DNA of 64,000 nt, taken from NCBI RefSeq assembly GCF_036245865.1, contig NZ_BTTW01000001.1:1488001-1552000 (forward strand). Reading direction: 5' to 3'. Below the pieces are notes generated by a model, which saw only the letters and a list, made by a program, of their open reading frames with translations, had not been told where the DNA came from and searched no databases. The position numbers and the translations under genes were made by a program. Below are positions 25,551 to 34,855 of the stretch, in pieces (the stretch's first letter is position 1; the number at the start of each line of letters is the position of its first letter). The DNA comes from Corallococcus caeni. GTDB lineage: Bacteria; Myxococcota; Myxococcia; Myxococcales; Myxococcaceae.

Positions 25551-26516
25551 CTAGCGGGCGATGCGCAGGGGCACGGGCGCGACGGGGGCGGCCTCGGTGA
25601 CGTGGGACTCGTCGCGGGTGGCGCGGTCGAGCACGCCCTGCACCAGCGCCGGGAAGTCCAGGCCCGCGCGGGCGGCGATCTTCGGCAGGAGGCTGGTGGG
25701 GGTGAAGCCCGGCAGGGTGTTCACCTCCAGCACCACGTCGTTCTCCGTGTCGGAGCAGAGCAGGTCCACGCGGCCGTAGCCCCGGCAGCCCAGGGCGCGG
25801 TACGCGGCCAGCGCGAGCGACTCCACGTTGACGCGGCGGGTGTCGGACAGGCGGGGCGGGAGGAAGTACTGGGTGCCGCCCTTGTACTTGGCCTCGTAGT
25901 CGAAGCCCTCGCGGGGGAAGGCCACCTCGCAGCTGCCCAGCACGCTGTCGCCGAGGATGCCCACCGTCACCTCCTGGCCCTTCACGAAGCGCTCCACCAG
26001 GGCCTCGCCGCCGAAGCGGCACGCCTGGGCCACCGCGGGCACCAGGGCCCCGGCGTCGTGCACCACGGACAGGCCCACGGACGAGCCGCCCTTCGCGGGC
26101 TTCACCACGCAGGGGAAGCCGTTGTCGCCGTGCAGCTCCAGCGCGCGCTCCGCGTCCTCGCGGGCCACCCGGTAGCCCCGGGGCGTGGCCAGGTTGTGCA
26201 GCTGGAAGAGCTTCTTCGCCATGGGCTTGTCCATGGCCAGCGCGGAGGCCAGCACGCCGGAGCCGGTGTACGGAATCTCCAGCAGCTCCAGCAGGCCCTG
26301 CACGCGGCCGTCCTCCCCCATGCGCCCGTGCAGCGCGAGGAAGGCGACCTCGATGTCGGCCGCGCGCAGCGCCCGGTCCAGGCCCGGGCCCGCGAAGACG
26401 CGGGTGACGGTGTGTCCCAGGGTCTCCAGGGCCGCCACCACGGCCTCCCCCGTCTTGAGCGAAATCTCCCGCTCCTCACCCCACCCGCCCATCAGCACTC
26501 CCACGCGCTTGCCCAT
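25551..26516 (-). CDS. ddl: D-alanine--D-alanine ligase
   Basis: Ddl joins two D-Ala in the cytoplasm with ATP for peptidoglycan precursor synthesis. The ATG at 26516 gives 321 residues and has AAGGAGG about ten bases upstream. The N-terminal GVLMGGWGEEREISLKTG, the ATP-grasp region with PCVVKPAKGGSSVGLSV, and the metal-binding end VVLEVNTLPGFTPTSLLPK are all present. Length is normal for the family. It ends a long minus-strand run of envelope genes; murI for the preceding D-amino acid supply lies about 10 kb away on the same strand. Confidence 0.95.
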   Translation of the reverse strand: MGKRVGVLMGGWGEEREISLKTGEAVVAALETLGHTVTRVFAGPGLDRALRAADIEVAFLALHGRMGEDGRVQGLLELLEIPYTGSGVLASALAMDKPMAKKLFQLHNLATPRGYRVAREDAERALELHGDNGFPCVVKPAKGGSSVGLSVVHDAGALVPAVAQACRFGGEALVERFVKGQEVTVGILGDSVLGSCEVAFPREGFDYEAKYKGGTQYFLPPRLSDTRRVNVESLALAAYRALGCRGYGRVDLLCSDTENDVVLEVNTLPGFTPTSLLPKIAARAGLDFPALVQGVLDRATRDESHVTEAAPVAPVPLRIAR

Positions 26517-26833
26517 GTCGTTGATGCCTCCTTGGGCTCGCGTCAGAGCACGGATGATGCCACGCACCGGCCGTGGTCCCCGGCGCGGACGTCGCGTGCA
26601 AGTGGTTGGAATGACGGGGGTTTCGCGGTGACGCCCGCAGGCAGGCAGCCGTGTCCGGGGGGACACGGCGCGGCCCGGCGGCCACGTGCGGGAGTGTTTA
26701 CAGGGCGCCGCACCCAGGCCCTGGAGATCCGGACCCGAGGCGCGGCGGCGGCAGGCCCGGAGGGCCCGCGCCGTGGGAGACCGGGCCCGGCGACCGGTGC
26801 GGTGACCGGTGACGCGAGCCCGGTGCGGGGACT
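26517..26833. other. 317-bp intergenic region upstream of ddl
   Basis: No convincing gene is seen. The ddl Shine-Dalgarno AAGGAGG lies close to the right edge of ddl. The far part is very GC-rich and has a short direct repeat of GACCGGTG (26792-26799 and 26804-26811, 12-base period). No clear -35/-10 pair was found. Confidence 0.5.
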
Positions 26834-27127
26834 TCAGCCTCCGTCGTGGAGGCCGCCGTCGGACAACAGACCGCCATCCGAGGTGCCGGCATCCGAGCCG
26901 ACACCGGCGTCGGTAGGGCCGGCGTCGGTGGTCCCCGCGTCGGACGTGCCGGCGTCAGAGGGAGCGCTGTCGTCGGAGGTGCAGACCTGGTCGCGGCAGA
27001 CGTAGCCCTCCTGGCACTTGCCCTGATCACAGGGCTGCCCTTCGGGGTCGAAGTCGACGAGCAGGCTGCAGGCGGACAGCCCCAGGACCAGGGCCGAGGG
27101 AACGATGAGCGATGAAAGGCGGCGCAT
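26834..27127 (-). CDS. Short lipoprotein with Asp-Ala-Gly repeat tail
   Basis: This 97-residue protein has a lipoprotein signal ending in GLSAC (Cys about 20), a small Cys-rich part (PCDQGKCQEGYVCRDQVC; four Cys probably forming two disulfides), then a tail of repeated [ST]DAG and SDGG units. Similar short tethers precede larger domains in other myxobacterial lipoproteins, but here no domain follows. It starts three bases from the stop of the PEGA/coiled-coil gene and is probably cotranscribed with it. Function unknown. Confidence 0.7.
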   Translation of the reverse strand: MRRLSSLIVPSALVLGLSACSLLVDFDPEGQPCDQGKCQEGYVCRDQVCTSDDSAPSDAGTSDAGTTDAGPTDAGVGSDAGTSDGGLLSDGGLHDGG

Positions 27128-27129
27128 GG

Positions 27130-29013
27130 CTAGTAGTTCCGGAGATCGTCTTCGTCGAGCTTGGGGCGCTTCTTCTCTTCCTCGCGCTTGCGCTTGGCGT
27201 CTTCCTCCGCCTTGCGCTTCGCCTCCTCGTCCGCCTTGCGCTTCGCCTCCTCCTGCTGCTTGCGCTGGGCCTCTTCGTCCTTCTTGCGCTGCTCCTCCTC
27301 GCGCTTGAGACGGGCCGCCTCCTCACGCTGGCGCTTCGCCTCGGCCTCGCGCTCCTTGCGCGTCAGCTTCTTCGCGGGCGGGGCGGGTGGGGGCTCCGGG
27401 GGCGGCTCGAAGGCGGGCGGCGGGGGCGTTTTCGCCGGGGCCTGCTCGGGGGCCGGCGTGGACGTGGCGTTCGCCTTGGGGGCGGGCTCCGTCTTCGCGG
27501 CGGGCGGAGGCGGCGGCATGGGCAGCGCCTCCTTCATGGGCTTCTCTTCACGGGCCGGCGCGGCGCGCGCGGGCGGCGTGCTCGCGGGGGGGCTGGACGA
27601 CGACGAGCCCCCACCCTTCTTGTAGAACGCCAGGTAGCTGCCGGCGCCCGCGGACACCAGGCCCGCCAGCACGCCGATGTCCGCCACCAGCGCGTACGTC
27701 TTGCCGGTGCTCTTCAGGTCCTCCGCGCGCGTGCTGCCCTGCGGCGCGGTCTTGAACGCGTCCGCCTTGGAGGAGGCCTCCAAGCCGAAGTAGATGCCGC
27801 CCGCCAGCAGCGCCACGCCCGTGGCCAGCAGCACGTAGCCCGCGGTGCGGCGGCTCACGCCCCCGCCACCGGCGAAGTGCTTCACCGGCTTGCCGTCGAC
27901 GCGCGCCGCGTCCTGGGCCACCAGCCCCGTCAGCAGCGCCTCGGAGCCCGTGGCCATCGCGTCACCGCGCGGCACCTGGCCCAGCGCGTACGCCTGGTTG
28001 TGGCCGTCCGCCACGTCCATGCGCAGGCCGGTGACGGTCAGCGGCGCGTTGCCCGGGCCGCCGCGCACCACCAGCGCCAGCACCTGCGGCACGCCCGCGA
28101 GCGCGCCCAGCTCCTGCAGCGCCTTGTCGCGCTCTTCGTCATCGGGGTTCTTCGCGATGCGCTCCACGAGCGCGGCGTAGCGCTGCTGCACCGGCAGCTT
28201 CGTGAGCGTGAAGGAGGACTCGCCCTCGCGCGCCCGGCCCTCCGTCACGACGTAGCCCGGCGCCACCAGCGTCACGTAGTGGTCCGCGCGCGTCAGGCCG
28301 GTGAGCGCCAGCGGGGACACGCCCCGGTAGGCCCCGTCCACGAACACCTGCGCGGCAACGGGCTGCGTGCGCACCGACAACGTCGCCTGCGCGCCGTCCA
28401 GCTGCGCCTTGCGCTCCTTCTCCACGAACGCGACCTCTTCGGGCGGGAAGAAGTTGGGGTTGAACGTCGCGCGCGGATCCACCGCGAGCACGCCGCGCAT
28501 CTCCAGCTCCGCGGCCTTGTTCTCCCCGTTGGCCACCTGCGTCGCGGCCTTCATCACCCGCGCGCGGCTCAAGAGCGGGAACGCGCGAGACAGGTCCGCC
28601 TGCTCGTAGTCCTTCACCGCCTTGTCGAAGCTCTGGAGCGCCTTCACGGTGTCCAGCTCGTCGTACGCCTTCAAGCCGTCCTTGAGCGCGGCGTTGCCCT
28701 CCACCGCCTTCGCCTGGCGCGCGCTCGCGCCCTGGGGGTCCAGCGCGTCCGTCAGCCGCACCAGCTCCAGGCGCCCGGAGCGGGCCACGGCCTGCTCGGC
28801 CCAGTGCGCCAGCGCCAGCGCCTCACCCTCCAGCGACGCATCCACGGGAATGGCCACCACCGCCACGCGGGGGCCCGTCGCCGACGGCAGCGTTCGCGGC
28901 ATCAGCCGCAGCGGTACGTGTTGCTGCTGCGCGGCGGCGGGGCCCATGGCCAGCATTCCCACCAGCCAGCCACTGAGCGTCGCGTGCAGCGCGCGATTGA
29001 AAGGACGTCGCAT
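27130..29013 (-). CDS. PEGA-domain protein with charged C-terminal tail
   Basis: The ATG at 29013 gives 627 residues with a signal peptide ending MGPAAAQ. The N-terminal two thirds include TPR-like helices and a PEGA domain (AAQVFVDGAYRGVSPLALTG), then two hydrophobic segments (YVLLATGVALLAGGIYFGLE and LVADIGVLAGLVSAGAG). The end is a Pro-rich stretch followed by about 100 residues of Lys/Glu/Arg-rich sequence, likely helical or coiled coil, with repeats of KRKAEEDA type. It is downstream of the CtpA-type protease gene with a 67-bp gap. Role unknown; surface or periplasmic location is likely. Confidence 0.8.
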   Translation of the reverse strand: MRRPFNRALHATLSGWLVGMLAMGPAAAQQQHVPLRLMPRTLPSATGPRVAVVAIPVDASLEGEALALAHWAEQAVARSGRLELVRLTDALDPQGASARQAKAVEGNAALKDGLKAYDELDTVKALQSFDKAVKDYEQADLSRAFPLLSRARVMKAATQVANGENKAAELEMRGVLAVDPRATFNPNFFPPEEVAFVEKERKAQLDGAQATLSVRTQPVAAQVFVDGAYRGVSPLALTGLTRADHYVTLVAPGYVVTEGRAREGESSFTLTKLPVQQRYAALVERIAKNPDDEERDKALQELGALAGVPQVLALVVRGGPGNAPLTVTGLRMDVADGHNQAYALGQVPRGDAMATGSEALLTGLVAQDAARVDGKPVKHFAGGGGVSRRTAGYVLLATGVALLAGGIYFGLEASSKADAFKTAPQGSTRAEDLKSTGKTYALVADIGVLAGLVSAGAGSYLAFYKKGGGSSSSSPPASTPPARAAPAREEKPMKEALPMPPPPPAAKTEPAPKANATSTPAPEQAPAKTPPPPAFEPPPEPPPAPPAKKLTRKEREAEAKRQREEAARLKREEEQRKKDEEAQRKQQEEAKRKADEEAKRKAEEDAKRKREEEKKRPKLDEDDLRNY

Positions 29014-29080
29014 CCGGTCTCCCTCGTTGCTGTGCGCATTACACGCACTGCGAGGCGGAACGCCACCTCGAAAGGGGGTT

Positions 29081-30427
29081 TCAGCGACCCGCGGTGCTCC
29101 CGGAGGCCCGGGACGCGGGCCCTGGCGCCAACCCATGGAGGTAGTTGAGCGCGACCTTCAGCTGTGGATCCGCGAGCTTCGCCGTCACCGCCCAGTCCTT
29201 CAGGTTCGTGGGCAGGGTGCGCGGCTGCGCGGCGACCTCCGACGTCGCCTGGGACGGCTCCGCCTTGAAGTGGCGCCGCAGGTCCTTCTCCCGGGGCGCG
29301 TCGCTCCCCGTCTTCCCGGAGGAGTCCTCCGGCACCAGGAAGTCCGGGGTGATGCCCTTCTCCTGGATGCTGCGGCCCTTGGGCGTGTAGTAGCGCGCGA
29401 TGGTGAGCTTCAGGCCGGAGCCGTCCTCCAGCTCGATGATGGTCTGCACGCTGCCCTTGCCGAAGGTCTGCGTGCCCATGATGACCGCGCGGCCGTGGTC
29501 CTGGAGCGCGCCGGCGACGATTTCGGACGCGGAGGCGCTGCCCGCGTTGACCAGCACCACCAGCGGGTAGTCCTTCTCCGTGTCGCGGTCGCGGCTCTTC
29601 TCCTCGGAGGCGTTGCGGCCGTCGCGCCCGCGCGTGGACACGATGGGCAGGTTGCCCGGCAGGAAGCGGTCGCTCATGGCCACGGCCTGGTCCAACAGGC
29701 CGCCGGGGTTGTTGCGCAGGTCCAGCACCAGGCCGTCCAGCTCCCTGCCGCCGTTGAGCGCGCGCAGCCGGTCCAGCTCCTTCTTCAGCGACACGTCCGT
29801 GCGGTCCTGGAAGTTCTTCACCTTCACGTGACCGATGCCGTCGTAGAGCGCGCCTTCCACGGACACGATGCGGATGTGGTCGCGCAGGATGGCCAGCTCG
29901 CGCGGGGCGTTGAAGCCCGCGCGCATGAGCGTGAGCAGCACGCGGCCGCCCGCGGGCCCGCGCATCTTCTGGAGCGCGCGGCCCAGGTCCATGCCCTGGG
30001 TGCTCTCCCCGTCGATGGCGAGCAGCTCGTCCCCCGCCTTGATGCCGGCGCGCGCCGCGGGCGTGTCGTCGATGGGCGCCACCACCACCAGCCGGTCGCC
30101 CTTGCGCGCGATCTCAATGCCCAGGCCGCCGAACTCGCCGGACGTGTCGATCTTCATCTCCCGGAAGAGCTCCGGGGGCATGTAGACGGTGTGCGGATCC
30201 AGCGTGTCGAGCATCCCCTGGATGGCGCCCTGGATGAGCGTCTTCCTGTCCACGGGCTCCACGTAGTTGTTCTCCACGTAGGAGAGCACCCGCGCGAACA
30301 ACTCCAGCTGGCGGTACGCGGACTCCTCCCGGCTGGCCGCGTCCGCTGGCTTCTGCGCGAGCGCGGGCGCGCCCCACACGAGGAGCGCGGCGAGTCCCAT
30401 GCGCCACGGCTTCGGGAAACGGGTCAC
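29081..30427 (-). CDS. S41-family C-terminal processing peptidase (CtpA/Prc type)
   Basis: This periplasmic serine protease trims C-termini of envelope proteins, including murein hydrolases. From the GTG at 30427 it has a signal peptide ending ALAQ; an earlier TTG at 30469 would only lengthen the N-region. A PDZ domain (GLGIEIARKGDRLVVVAPI to ALQKMRGP) is followed by the protease core: catalytic Ser in NAGSASASEI and Lys in TFGKGSVQ, with YYTPKGRSIQEKGI near the end. It lies in the FtsE-FtsX-EnvC region, a known association for such proteases. Confidence 0.92.
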   Translation of the reverse strand: MTRFPKPWRMGLAALLVWGAPALAQKPADAASREESAYRQLELFARVLSYVENNYVEPVDRKTLIQGAIQGMLDTLDPHTVYMPPELFREMKIDTSGEFGGLGIEIARKGDRLVVVAPIDDTPAARAGIKAGDELLAIDGESTQGMDLGRALQKMRGPAGGRVLLTLMRAGFNAPRELAILRDHIRIVSVEGALYDGIGHVKVKNFQDRTDVSLKKELDRLRALNGGRELDGLVLDLRNNPGGLLDQAVAMSDRFLPGNLPIVSTRGRDGRNASEEKSRDRDTEKDYPLVVLVNAGSASASEIVAGALQDHGRAVIMGTQTFGKGSVQTIIELEDGSGLKLTIARYYTPKGRSIQEKGITPDFLVPEDSSGKTGSDAPREKDLRRHFKAEPSQATSEVAAQPRTLPTNLKDWAVTAKLADPQLKVALNYLHGLAPGPASRASGSTAGR

Positions 30428-30511
30428 GGGGGCGCGTCCTTGGGGGTCGGGTGAGAGAGGCCGTCGCAAGGCCCCCGAGTCTACACCCGGCCCGCCGGAC
30501 GATTCCCGCCC

Positions 30512-31363
30512 TTAGAGGCTGGCCCGGTCCGCGAAGCCCACCAGGTGGGACACGAACGCGTCCGGCCGCTCCATCTGCGGCACGTGGCCGAAGCCCTCCA
30601 CCACGTGGACCTCCGCCTGGGCGGGCAGGTGCTGCCGGTACCAGGTGAGGATCTCCGGGGGCAGGAGCCGCTCGCTGCCGCCCCAGAGGAAGAGCACCGG
30701 CATCTTCAGCTCCCGCACCGCCTGGGGCGCGATGCTCGCCTGCGTGGCCAGCGCATCCGCCGCGAGCGCCTGCACCGTGGGCGTCGTGTAGAACTTCCGC
30801 AGCTCCGACGCGAGCAGCATCGCGGCCCACGGCGGCCGGTGGAACAGGCGCTTCGTCAGCGCGCGGACGTCCGCGTTCGACTTCACCGCGAAGTGGCCCA
30901 GCAGCGCCGCCAGCGCCTCGGGCGTCAGCTCCGCGCCCGCGGGGGAGACCAGCGCGAGCGCCTTCACCAGGGCCGGATGCTCGGCGGCCAGGTTGACGGA
31001 CATGGCCCCGCCCAGCGAGTTGCCCACCACGAGGGCGGGCGTCCCCACCACCTGCTCGAAGTAGGCGCGCAGCACGTCGAACTGGGCCTGCACGCAGGTG
31101 GGGCCGCCGCAGTACTCGCCGGAGAAGCCGTGGCCCGGCAGGTCCGGCGCGAGCACGCGGGAGAAGCGCCGCGCCAGGCCGAAGAACGTGCGCCCGAAGC
31201 CGTTGGCGGAGCCGCCCAGCCCGTGCACCAGCACCACCGGCGGGCCCCTGCCCTGCCCCTCCAGCGCGTAGTGGTGCACCGCCTGACCGCCCACGCTCAC
31301 CGTCTCCGACACCACGCCACGCGCCACCAGCATGCGGCGCATCGCCTTCTGCATCCCACCCAT
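30512..31363 (-). CDS. Alpha/beta hydrolase
   Basis: The ATG at 31363 gives 283 residues of alpha/beta-hydrolase fold. VVLVHGLGGSANGF supplies the oxyanion loop, VVGNSLGGAMS the nucleophile elbow (GNSLGG, Ser), and GFGHVPQMERPD the catalytic His near the C-terminus; the acid is probably in LWGGSERLLPPE. There is no signal peptide, so it is probably cytoplasmic or peripheral. It is inserted between envC and ctpA on the same strand. Substrate is unknown; esterase or lipase-like activity is typical for the fold. Confidence 0.88.
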   Translation of the reverse strand: MGGMQKAMRRMLVARGVVSETVSVGGQAVHHYALEGQGRGPPVVLVHGLGGSANGFGRTFFGLARRFSRVLAPDLPGHGFSGEYCGGPTCVQAQFDVLRAYFEQVVGTPALVVGNSLGGAMSVNLAAEHPALVKALALVSPAGAELTPEALAALLGHFAVKSNADVRALTKRLFHRPPWAAMLLASELRKFYTTPTVQALAADALATQASIAPQAVRELKMPVLFLWGGSERLLPPEILTWYRQHLPAQAEVHVVEGFGHVPQMERPDAFVSHLVGFADRASL

Positions 31364-31460
31364 CAGGTCCACGCGCGGGCCTCCTTCCTCACCAACGACC
31401 GCTGCCCTGCACCTTCTAATGCGCCCGCCGCTTGGACGCACCGCATCATGACAGACAGAG

Positions 31461-32597
31461 TCAGGGCGTCCCCGCGGCGGCGGTGGCGGGGGCCAGCCAG
31501 GGGGCGGGGTCCACGGCCTGCCCGGCGCGGCGGACCTCGAAGTAGAGGTAGGCGCCCTTGAGGGAGCCGGTGTCGCCCACCTCCCCCACCACGTCGCCCG
31601 GGGCCACGCGGGCGCCCACGGCGACGGCGATGGTGGAGAGGTGGGCCACCAGGGTGTGGAAGTCATCGCCGTGGTCGACGATGAGCAGGTTGCCGTAGCC
31701 GCGCAGCCACCCCGCGTAGACGACGGTGCCTTCGGCCACCGCGTGCACGGGGGTGCCCGAGGGCGCGCGGATGTCCACGCCCTTCTGCACGGTGACGGTG
31801 TTGAAGCGCGGGTTCACCACGCGTCCGAAGCCCACCTCCACGATGCCCGCGACGGGCCGGGGCAGCTTGCCCTTCAGGGCGCCGAAGCCGCTGGTCGCGG
31901 GGGCCTCGTGCAGGTCCACCAGCATGCGGGTGAGCTCCGCGTCCGCGCCCTCCAGCTCGCGCACGGCGCGCTTCGCCAGCTCCGCCTCGCCGGCCAGCTT
32001 CCCCACCACCTCCTCCAGCGCCTCCTGCTGGGCCTGGGCCTGCTTCGACTGTTGCTGGAGGAAGGCCACGCGCTGCGACAGCGAGGTGTGCAGCCGCTTC
32101 AGCTCCAGCGTCGCCTGGCGCTGGAGGGTCGCCACGTGCTGCACGGTGCGCAAGAGCTCCAGGTCGCCGGCCATGCTGGCCTCCAGCGCGCGGGCGCGCC
32201 ACATGAGCGCGGCGAAGTCCTCCGCGGACAGCAGCACCTCCAGCGGGCGGCGGCGCTGGAGCCGGTACAGGGTGCGCAGCCGCGGGGACAGCCGGCGCAG
32301 CTGGGCGCGCAGGGCTTCGCGCAGCACGGCCTCCTCGCGCTCCGCGAGCGCGACGCGGCGGCGGAAGAGGTTGAGGTCGCCCTCCAGCGCGCGCACGCGG
32401 CGGCGGGAGAAGGCGGCCATGTCCTCCATCAGCTCCATGCCCTCCAGCACGGAGAGCTTCTTCGCCTCCACCAGCGCGAGCGTGGCGCGCTGCGCGGCCA
32501 GCTTCTCGCGGATGGCCGCGCGCTCCGCCTCCTCGTCCTGCTGGGCGAACGCGGCGGTCGCGCCCAGGAGCACCATGAGCCAGGCCAGCCGTCTCAT
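31461..32597 (-). CDS. EnvC-like murein hydrolase activator (degenerate M23 domain)
   Basis: EnvC-type proteins activate septal amidases under control of FtsEX. The 378-residue protein has a signal peptide ending AFAQ, a long coiled coil (about 22-250, with LEGDLNLFRRRVALAEREE-type heptads) and a C-terminal LytM domain. Metal ligands of active M23 peptidases are missing: the first motif reads QKGVD instead of HxGxD, and the HLHFE motif reads YLYFE. This loss is characteristic of EnvC/NlpD activators rather than hydrolases. Start overlaps the ftsX stop by four bases. Confidence 0.9.
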   Translation of the reverse strand: MRRLAWLMVLLGATAAFAQQDEEAERAAIREKLAAQRATLALVEAKKLSVLEGMELMEDMAAFSRRRVRALEGDLNLFRRRVALAEREEAVLREALRAQLRRLSPRLRTLYRLQRRRPLEVLLSAEDFAALMWRARALEASMAGDLELLRTVQHVATLQRQATLELKRLHTSLSQRVAFLQQQSKQAQAQQEALEEVVGKLAGEAELAKRAVRELEGADAELTRMLVDLHEAPATSGFGALKGKLPRPVAGIVEVGFGRVVNPRFNTVTVQKGVDIRAPSGTPVHAVAEGTVVYAGWLRGYGNLLIVDHGDDFHTLVAHLSTIAVAVGARVAPGDVVGEVGDTGSLKGAYLYFEVRRAGQAVDPAPWLAPATAAAGTP

Positions 32598-33496
32598 ACG
32601 CGCAGGAAGCGCCCCACCGCGACGAAGCTGCCGCCCAGGCCCAGCGCGCAGCCGGCCACCAAGAGCTCCAGCGCGGTGCGCGGCTCCACCCACGGCGCGG
32701 CCACGCCCGGCCCCAGGAGGAACGCGAACAGCGACCCCAGCGTGGGCCCCAGCAGCCGGCCGAACAGCCACAGCCCGCCCACCGCCACCAGCGCGCCCAG
32801 CAGGCCCTGCAGCAGCCCCTCCAGGAGGAACGGCGCCTTCACGAAGCGGTCCGTGGCGCCCACCAGCTTCTGGATTTCAATCTCCTCGCGCCGCGAATAG
32901 ATGGCCAGCTGGAGCGTCGCCGCCACGATGACGATGGTCGTCCCCAGCACCACCACCAGCGCCACCAGCGCCCCGAAGCTCAGCGCCCGGGCGATGGCGG
33001 ACAGCCGCTCCACCGCGGCCTCGCCGTAGTCCACGCCGGTGACGCCGGGCAGCGCGCGCAGCTCCTTCGCCAGGGCCTTGAGCGCTTCGGGAGACCTCCG
33101 CGCCTCCGGCACGCGCAGCTCCAGCGTCGCGGGCAGCGGGTTCTCCGGCAGCTCCGACAGCGCCTCGCCCAGGTCGCCCAGCTCCTGCTTGAGCCGCTTC
33201 AGCGCCGCTTCCGGCGGCACCACCGTCACCTCGCCGTGGGAGAGCTCCACCACGCGCGTGTGGACGCCGTGCACCTCGTCCTCGCCCAGCTGCGGCGCCA
33301 GGTAGAGCGTCACCTCCACCTCGCCGCCCAGCGACGCGAGCAGGTTGTCCACCACGTGCGACGCGCCCCGCGCCAGCCCCGCCGCGAACAGCGCGATGGC
33401 GATGGTGGATACGGCAATGAAGTGCACGAAGGGCGCGTGCTTCAGCCCCCCGGCCGCCGAGCGCCAGAAGTAGGCCGCCTTCGACAGCACGCTCAT
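32594..33496 (-). CDS. ftsX: Cell division ABC transporter permease FtsX
   Basis: FtsX is the membrane half of FtsEX, which transmits ATP-driven conformational change to periplasmic amidase activators. The 300 residues have an N-terminal membrane helix (about 25-45), an extracellular domain of about 120 residues (TLELRVPEARRSPEALKALA), then three membrane helices toward the C-terminus, matching the four-helix FtsX topology. It overlaps ftsE upstream and envC downstream by four bases each (ATGA), so all three are translationally coupled. Confidence 0.94.
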   Translation of the reverse strand: MSVLSKAAYFWRSAAGGLKHAPFVHFIAVSTIAIALFAAGLARGASHVVDNLLASLGGEVEVTLYLAPQLGEDEVHGVHTRVVELSHGEVTVVPPEAALKRLKQELGDLGEALSELPENPLPATLELRVPEARRSPEALKALAKELRALPGVTGVDYGEAAVERLSAIARALSFGALVALVVVLGTTIVIVAATLQLAIYSRREEIEIQKLVGATDRFVKAPFLLEGLLQGLLGALVAVGGLWLFGRLLGPTLGSLFAFLLGPGVAAPWVEPRTALELLVAGCALGLGGSFVAVGRFLRV

Positions 33497-34185
33497 ACCA
33501 GCATCCGCCGCGCCGCCTTGACGCCGTCCTCGTCGGAGACGATGAGCCCGCGCTCCAGGCGCACCGTGCGCTTCTGGTAGCGCGACAGGAGCGTGGCGTC
33601 GTGCGTGGCCACCATCACCGTGGTGCCCCGGATGTTGATGTCCGTGAGCAGGTCCATGATCTCCACCGTGAGCGCCGGGTCCAGGTTGCCGGTGGGCTCG
33701 TCCGCCAGGAGGATGGTGGGGTCATTCACGAGCGCGCGCGCGATGACCACGCGCTGCTGCTCTCCACCCGACAGCCGCAGGGGCAGCGAGTTCGCCTTGT
33801 GCTCCAGCCCCACCAGCTTGAGCATCCGGTGCACCTTCTCACGCGACTCCGCGCGGGGCACTCCCAGCACGTCCAGCGTGAAGCCCACGTTGTCCGCGAC
33901 GCTGCGGTGGGGCAGCAGCTTGAAGTCCTGGAACACCACGCCGATGTTGCGGCGCAGGTACGGCACCGCCGACTCGCGGATGCGCGCGATGTTCTTGCCG
34001 CCCACCAGTATCTGCCCCTTGGTGGCCTTCTCCCCGCAGAAGATGAGCTTGAGCAGCGTCGTCTTCCCCGCGCCGGAAGGGCCGGTGAGGAAGACGAACT
34101 CGCCCTTCTCCACGTTCAGGTTGATGTCCTGCAACACCGGCGGATCGCCGGGATACGCCTTGTAGACGTGGAAGAACTGGATCAT
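33493..34185 (-). CDS. ftsE: Cell division ABC transporter ATP-binding protein FtsE
   Basis: FtsE is the ATPase of FtsEX at the division septum. The ATG at 34185 gives 230 residues, normal for the family, starting MIQFFHVYKAYPG. Walker A is GPSGAGKTTLLKLI, the ABC signature is LSGGEQQRVVIARALV, Walker B is ILLADEPTGNLD and the H-loop is VMVATHD. All motifs are intact. It begins the coupled ftsE-ftsX-envC operon; the conserved unknown gene 97 bp upstream may share transcription. Confidence 0.95.
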   Translation of the reverse strand: MIQFFHVYKAYPGDPPVLQDINLNVEKGEFVFLTGPSGAGKTTLLKLIFCGEKATKGQILVGGKNIARIRESAVPYLRRNIGVVFQDFKLLPHRSVADNVGFTLDVLGVPRAESREKVHRMLKLVGLEHKANSLPLRLSGGEQQRVVIARALVNDPTILLADEPTGNLDPALTVEIMDLLTDINIRGTTVMVATHDATLLSRYQKRTVRLERGLIVSDEDGVKAARRMLV

Positions 34186-34282
34186 GACCGGAAGCGAGGG
34201 GCTTCCGGTGAGCGTACCACGCCCCCAGGGCCCGCCCAGGAACGGGCCGGGCGCGCGCTGGAAGGCGGCCACCACGCGAGGA

Positions 34283-34855
34283 CTACGAGGGCTCGCCCTC
34301 GCTCGCCAGGTAGCTGAGGATGACCTCGTCCAGGCTCTTCTCGGAGATGAGGTCCTCTCCGAAGAGCGTCTCCACGCCCACCTCGTTGATGCGCGGCTTC
34401 TCCTTGAGGGCGCGCGCGGCGGCCACTTCCGGAGGGAGGTGCGGGGCGGCGGCCACGGCGGGAGGAGGCGGCGGCGTGGGCGGACGCGGCTGCTGCACGG
34501 GCGCCTGCGGCAGCTTCGGCTGCGCGGCCATCTCCGCGTCCGTGGCGAGCTGGCCCGGCTGGTACGAACGGACGGTGGACTCGTAGTTGTCGTACACGCC
34601 GTTGATGAGGTTGCGCAGCATCTCCTTGTGCTGCTCCTCCATCAACTCGCGCACGACCTCCGCCAGGTTCTCCGCGTTGAGGATGTCCGCGTAGGACGTC
34701 TTCTTGGACGCGAGGATGTTCCCGCCCACGAACAGGTGGGTGATGATGTGGGGGTTGTTGACGCCCGAGTCCTCGGTCTGGACGTGGTAGACCTTCCCCT
34801 TGTGCTTGATGTTGTGATTGAAGCCGGTGACGGCTTTTTCGAAGGTTTTCGCCAT
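34283..34855 (-). CDS. Conserved protein of unknown function upstream of ftsE
   Basis: The ATG at 34855 gives 190 residues starting MAKTFEKAVTGFNHNIKHKG. The first 95 residues form a compact, well-ordered domain (VYHVQTEDSGVNNPHIITH, then GNILASKKTSYADIL and a helical part); I recall similar N-termini in uncharacterised delta-proteobacterial proteins but no function. A Pro/Gln-rich linker (PQAPVQQPRPPTPPPPP) follows, then an acidic C-terminal helix. There is no signal or membrane segment, so it is probably cytoplasmic. Position beside ftsE could mean a division-related role, but that is a guess. Confidence 0.72.
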   Translation of the reverse strand: MAKTFEKAVTGFNHNIKHKGKVYHVQTEDSGVNNPHIITHLFVGGNILASKKTSYADILNAENLAEVVRELMEEQHKEMLRNLINGVYDNYESTVRSYQPGQLATDAEMAAQPKLPQAPVQQPRPPTPPPPPAVAAAPHLPPEVAAARALKEKPRINEVGVETLFGEDLISEKSLDEVILSYLASEGEPS

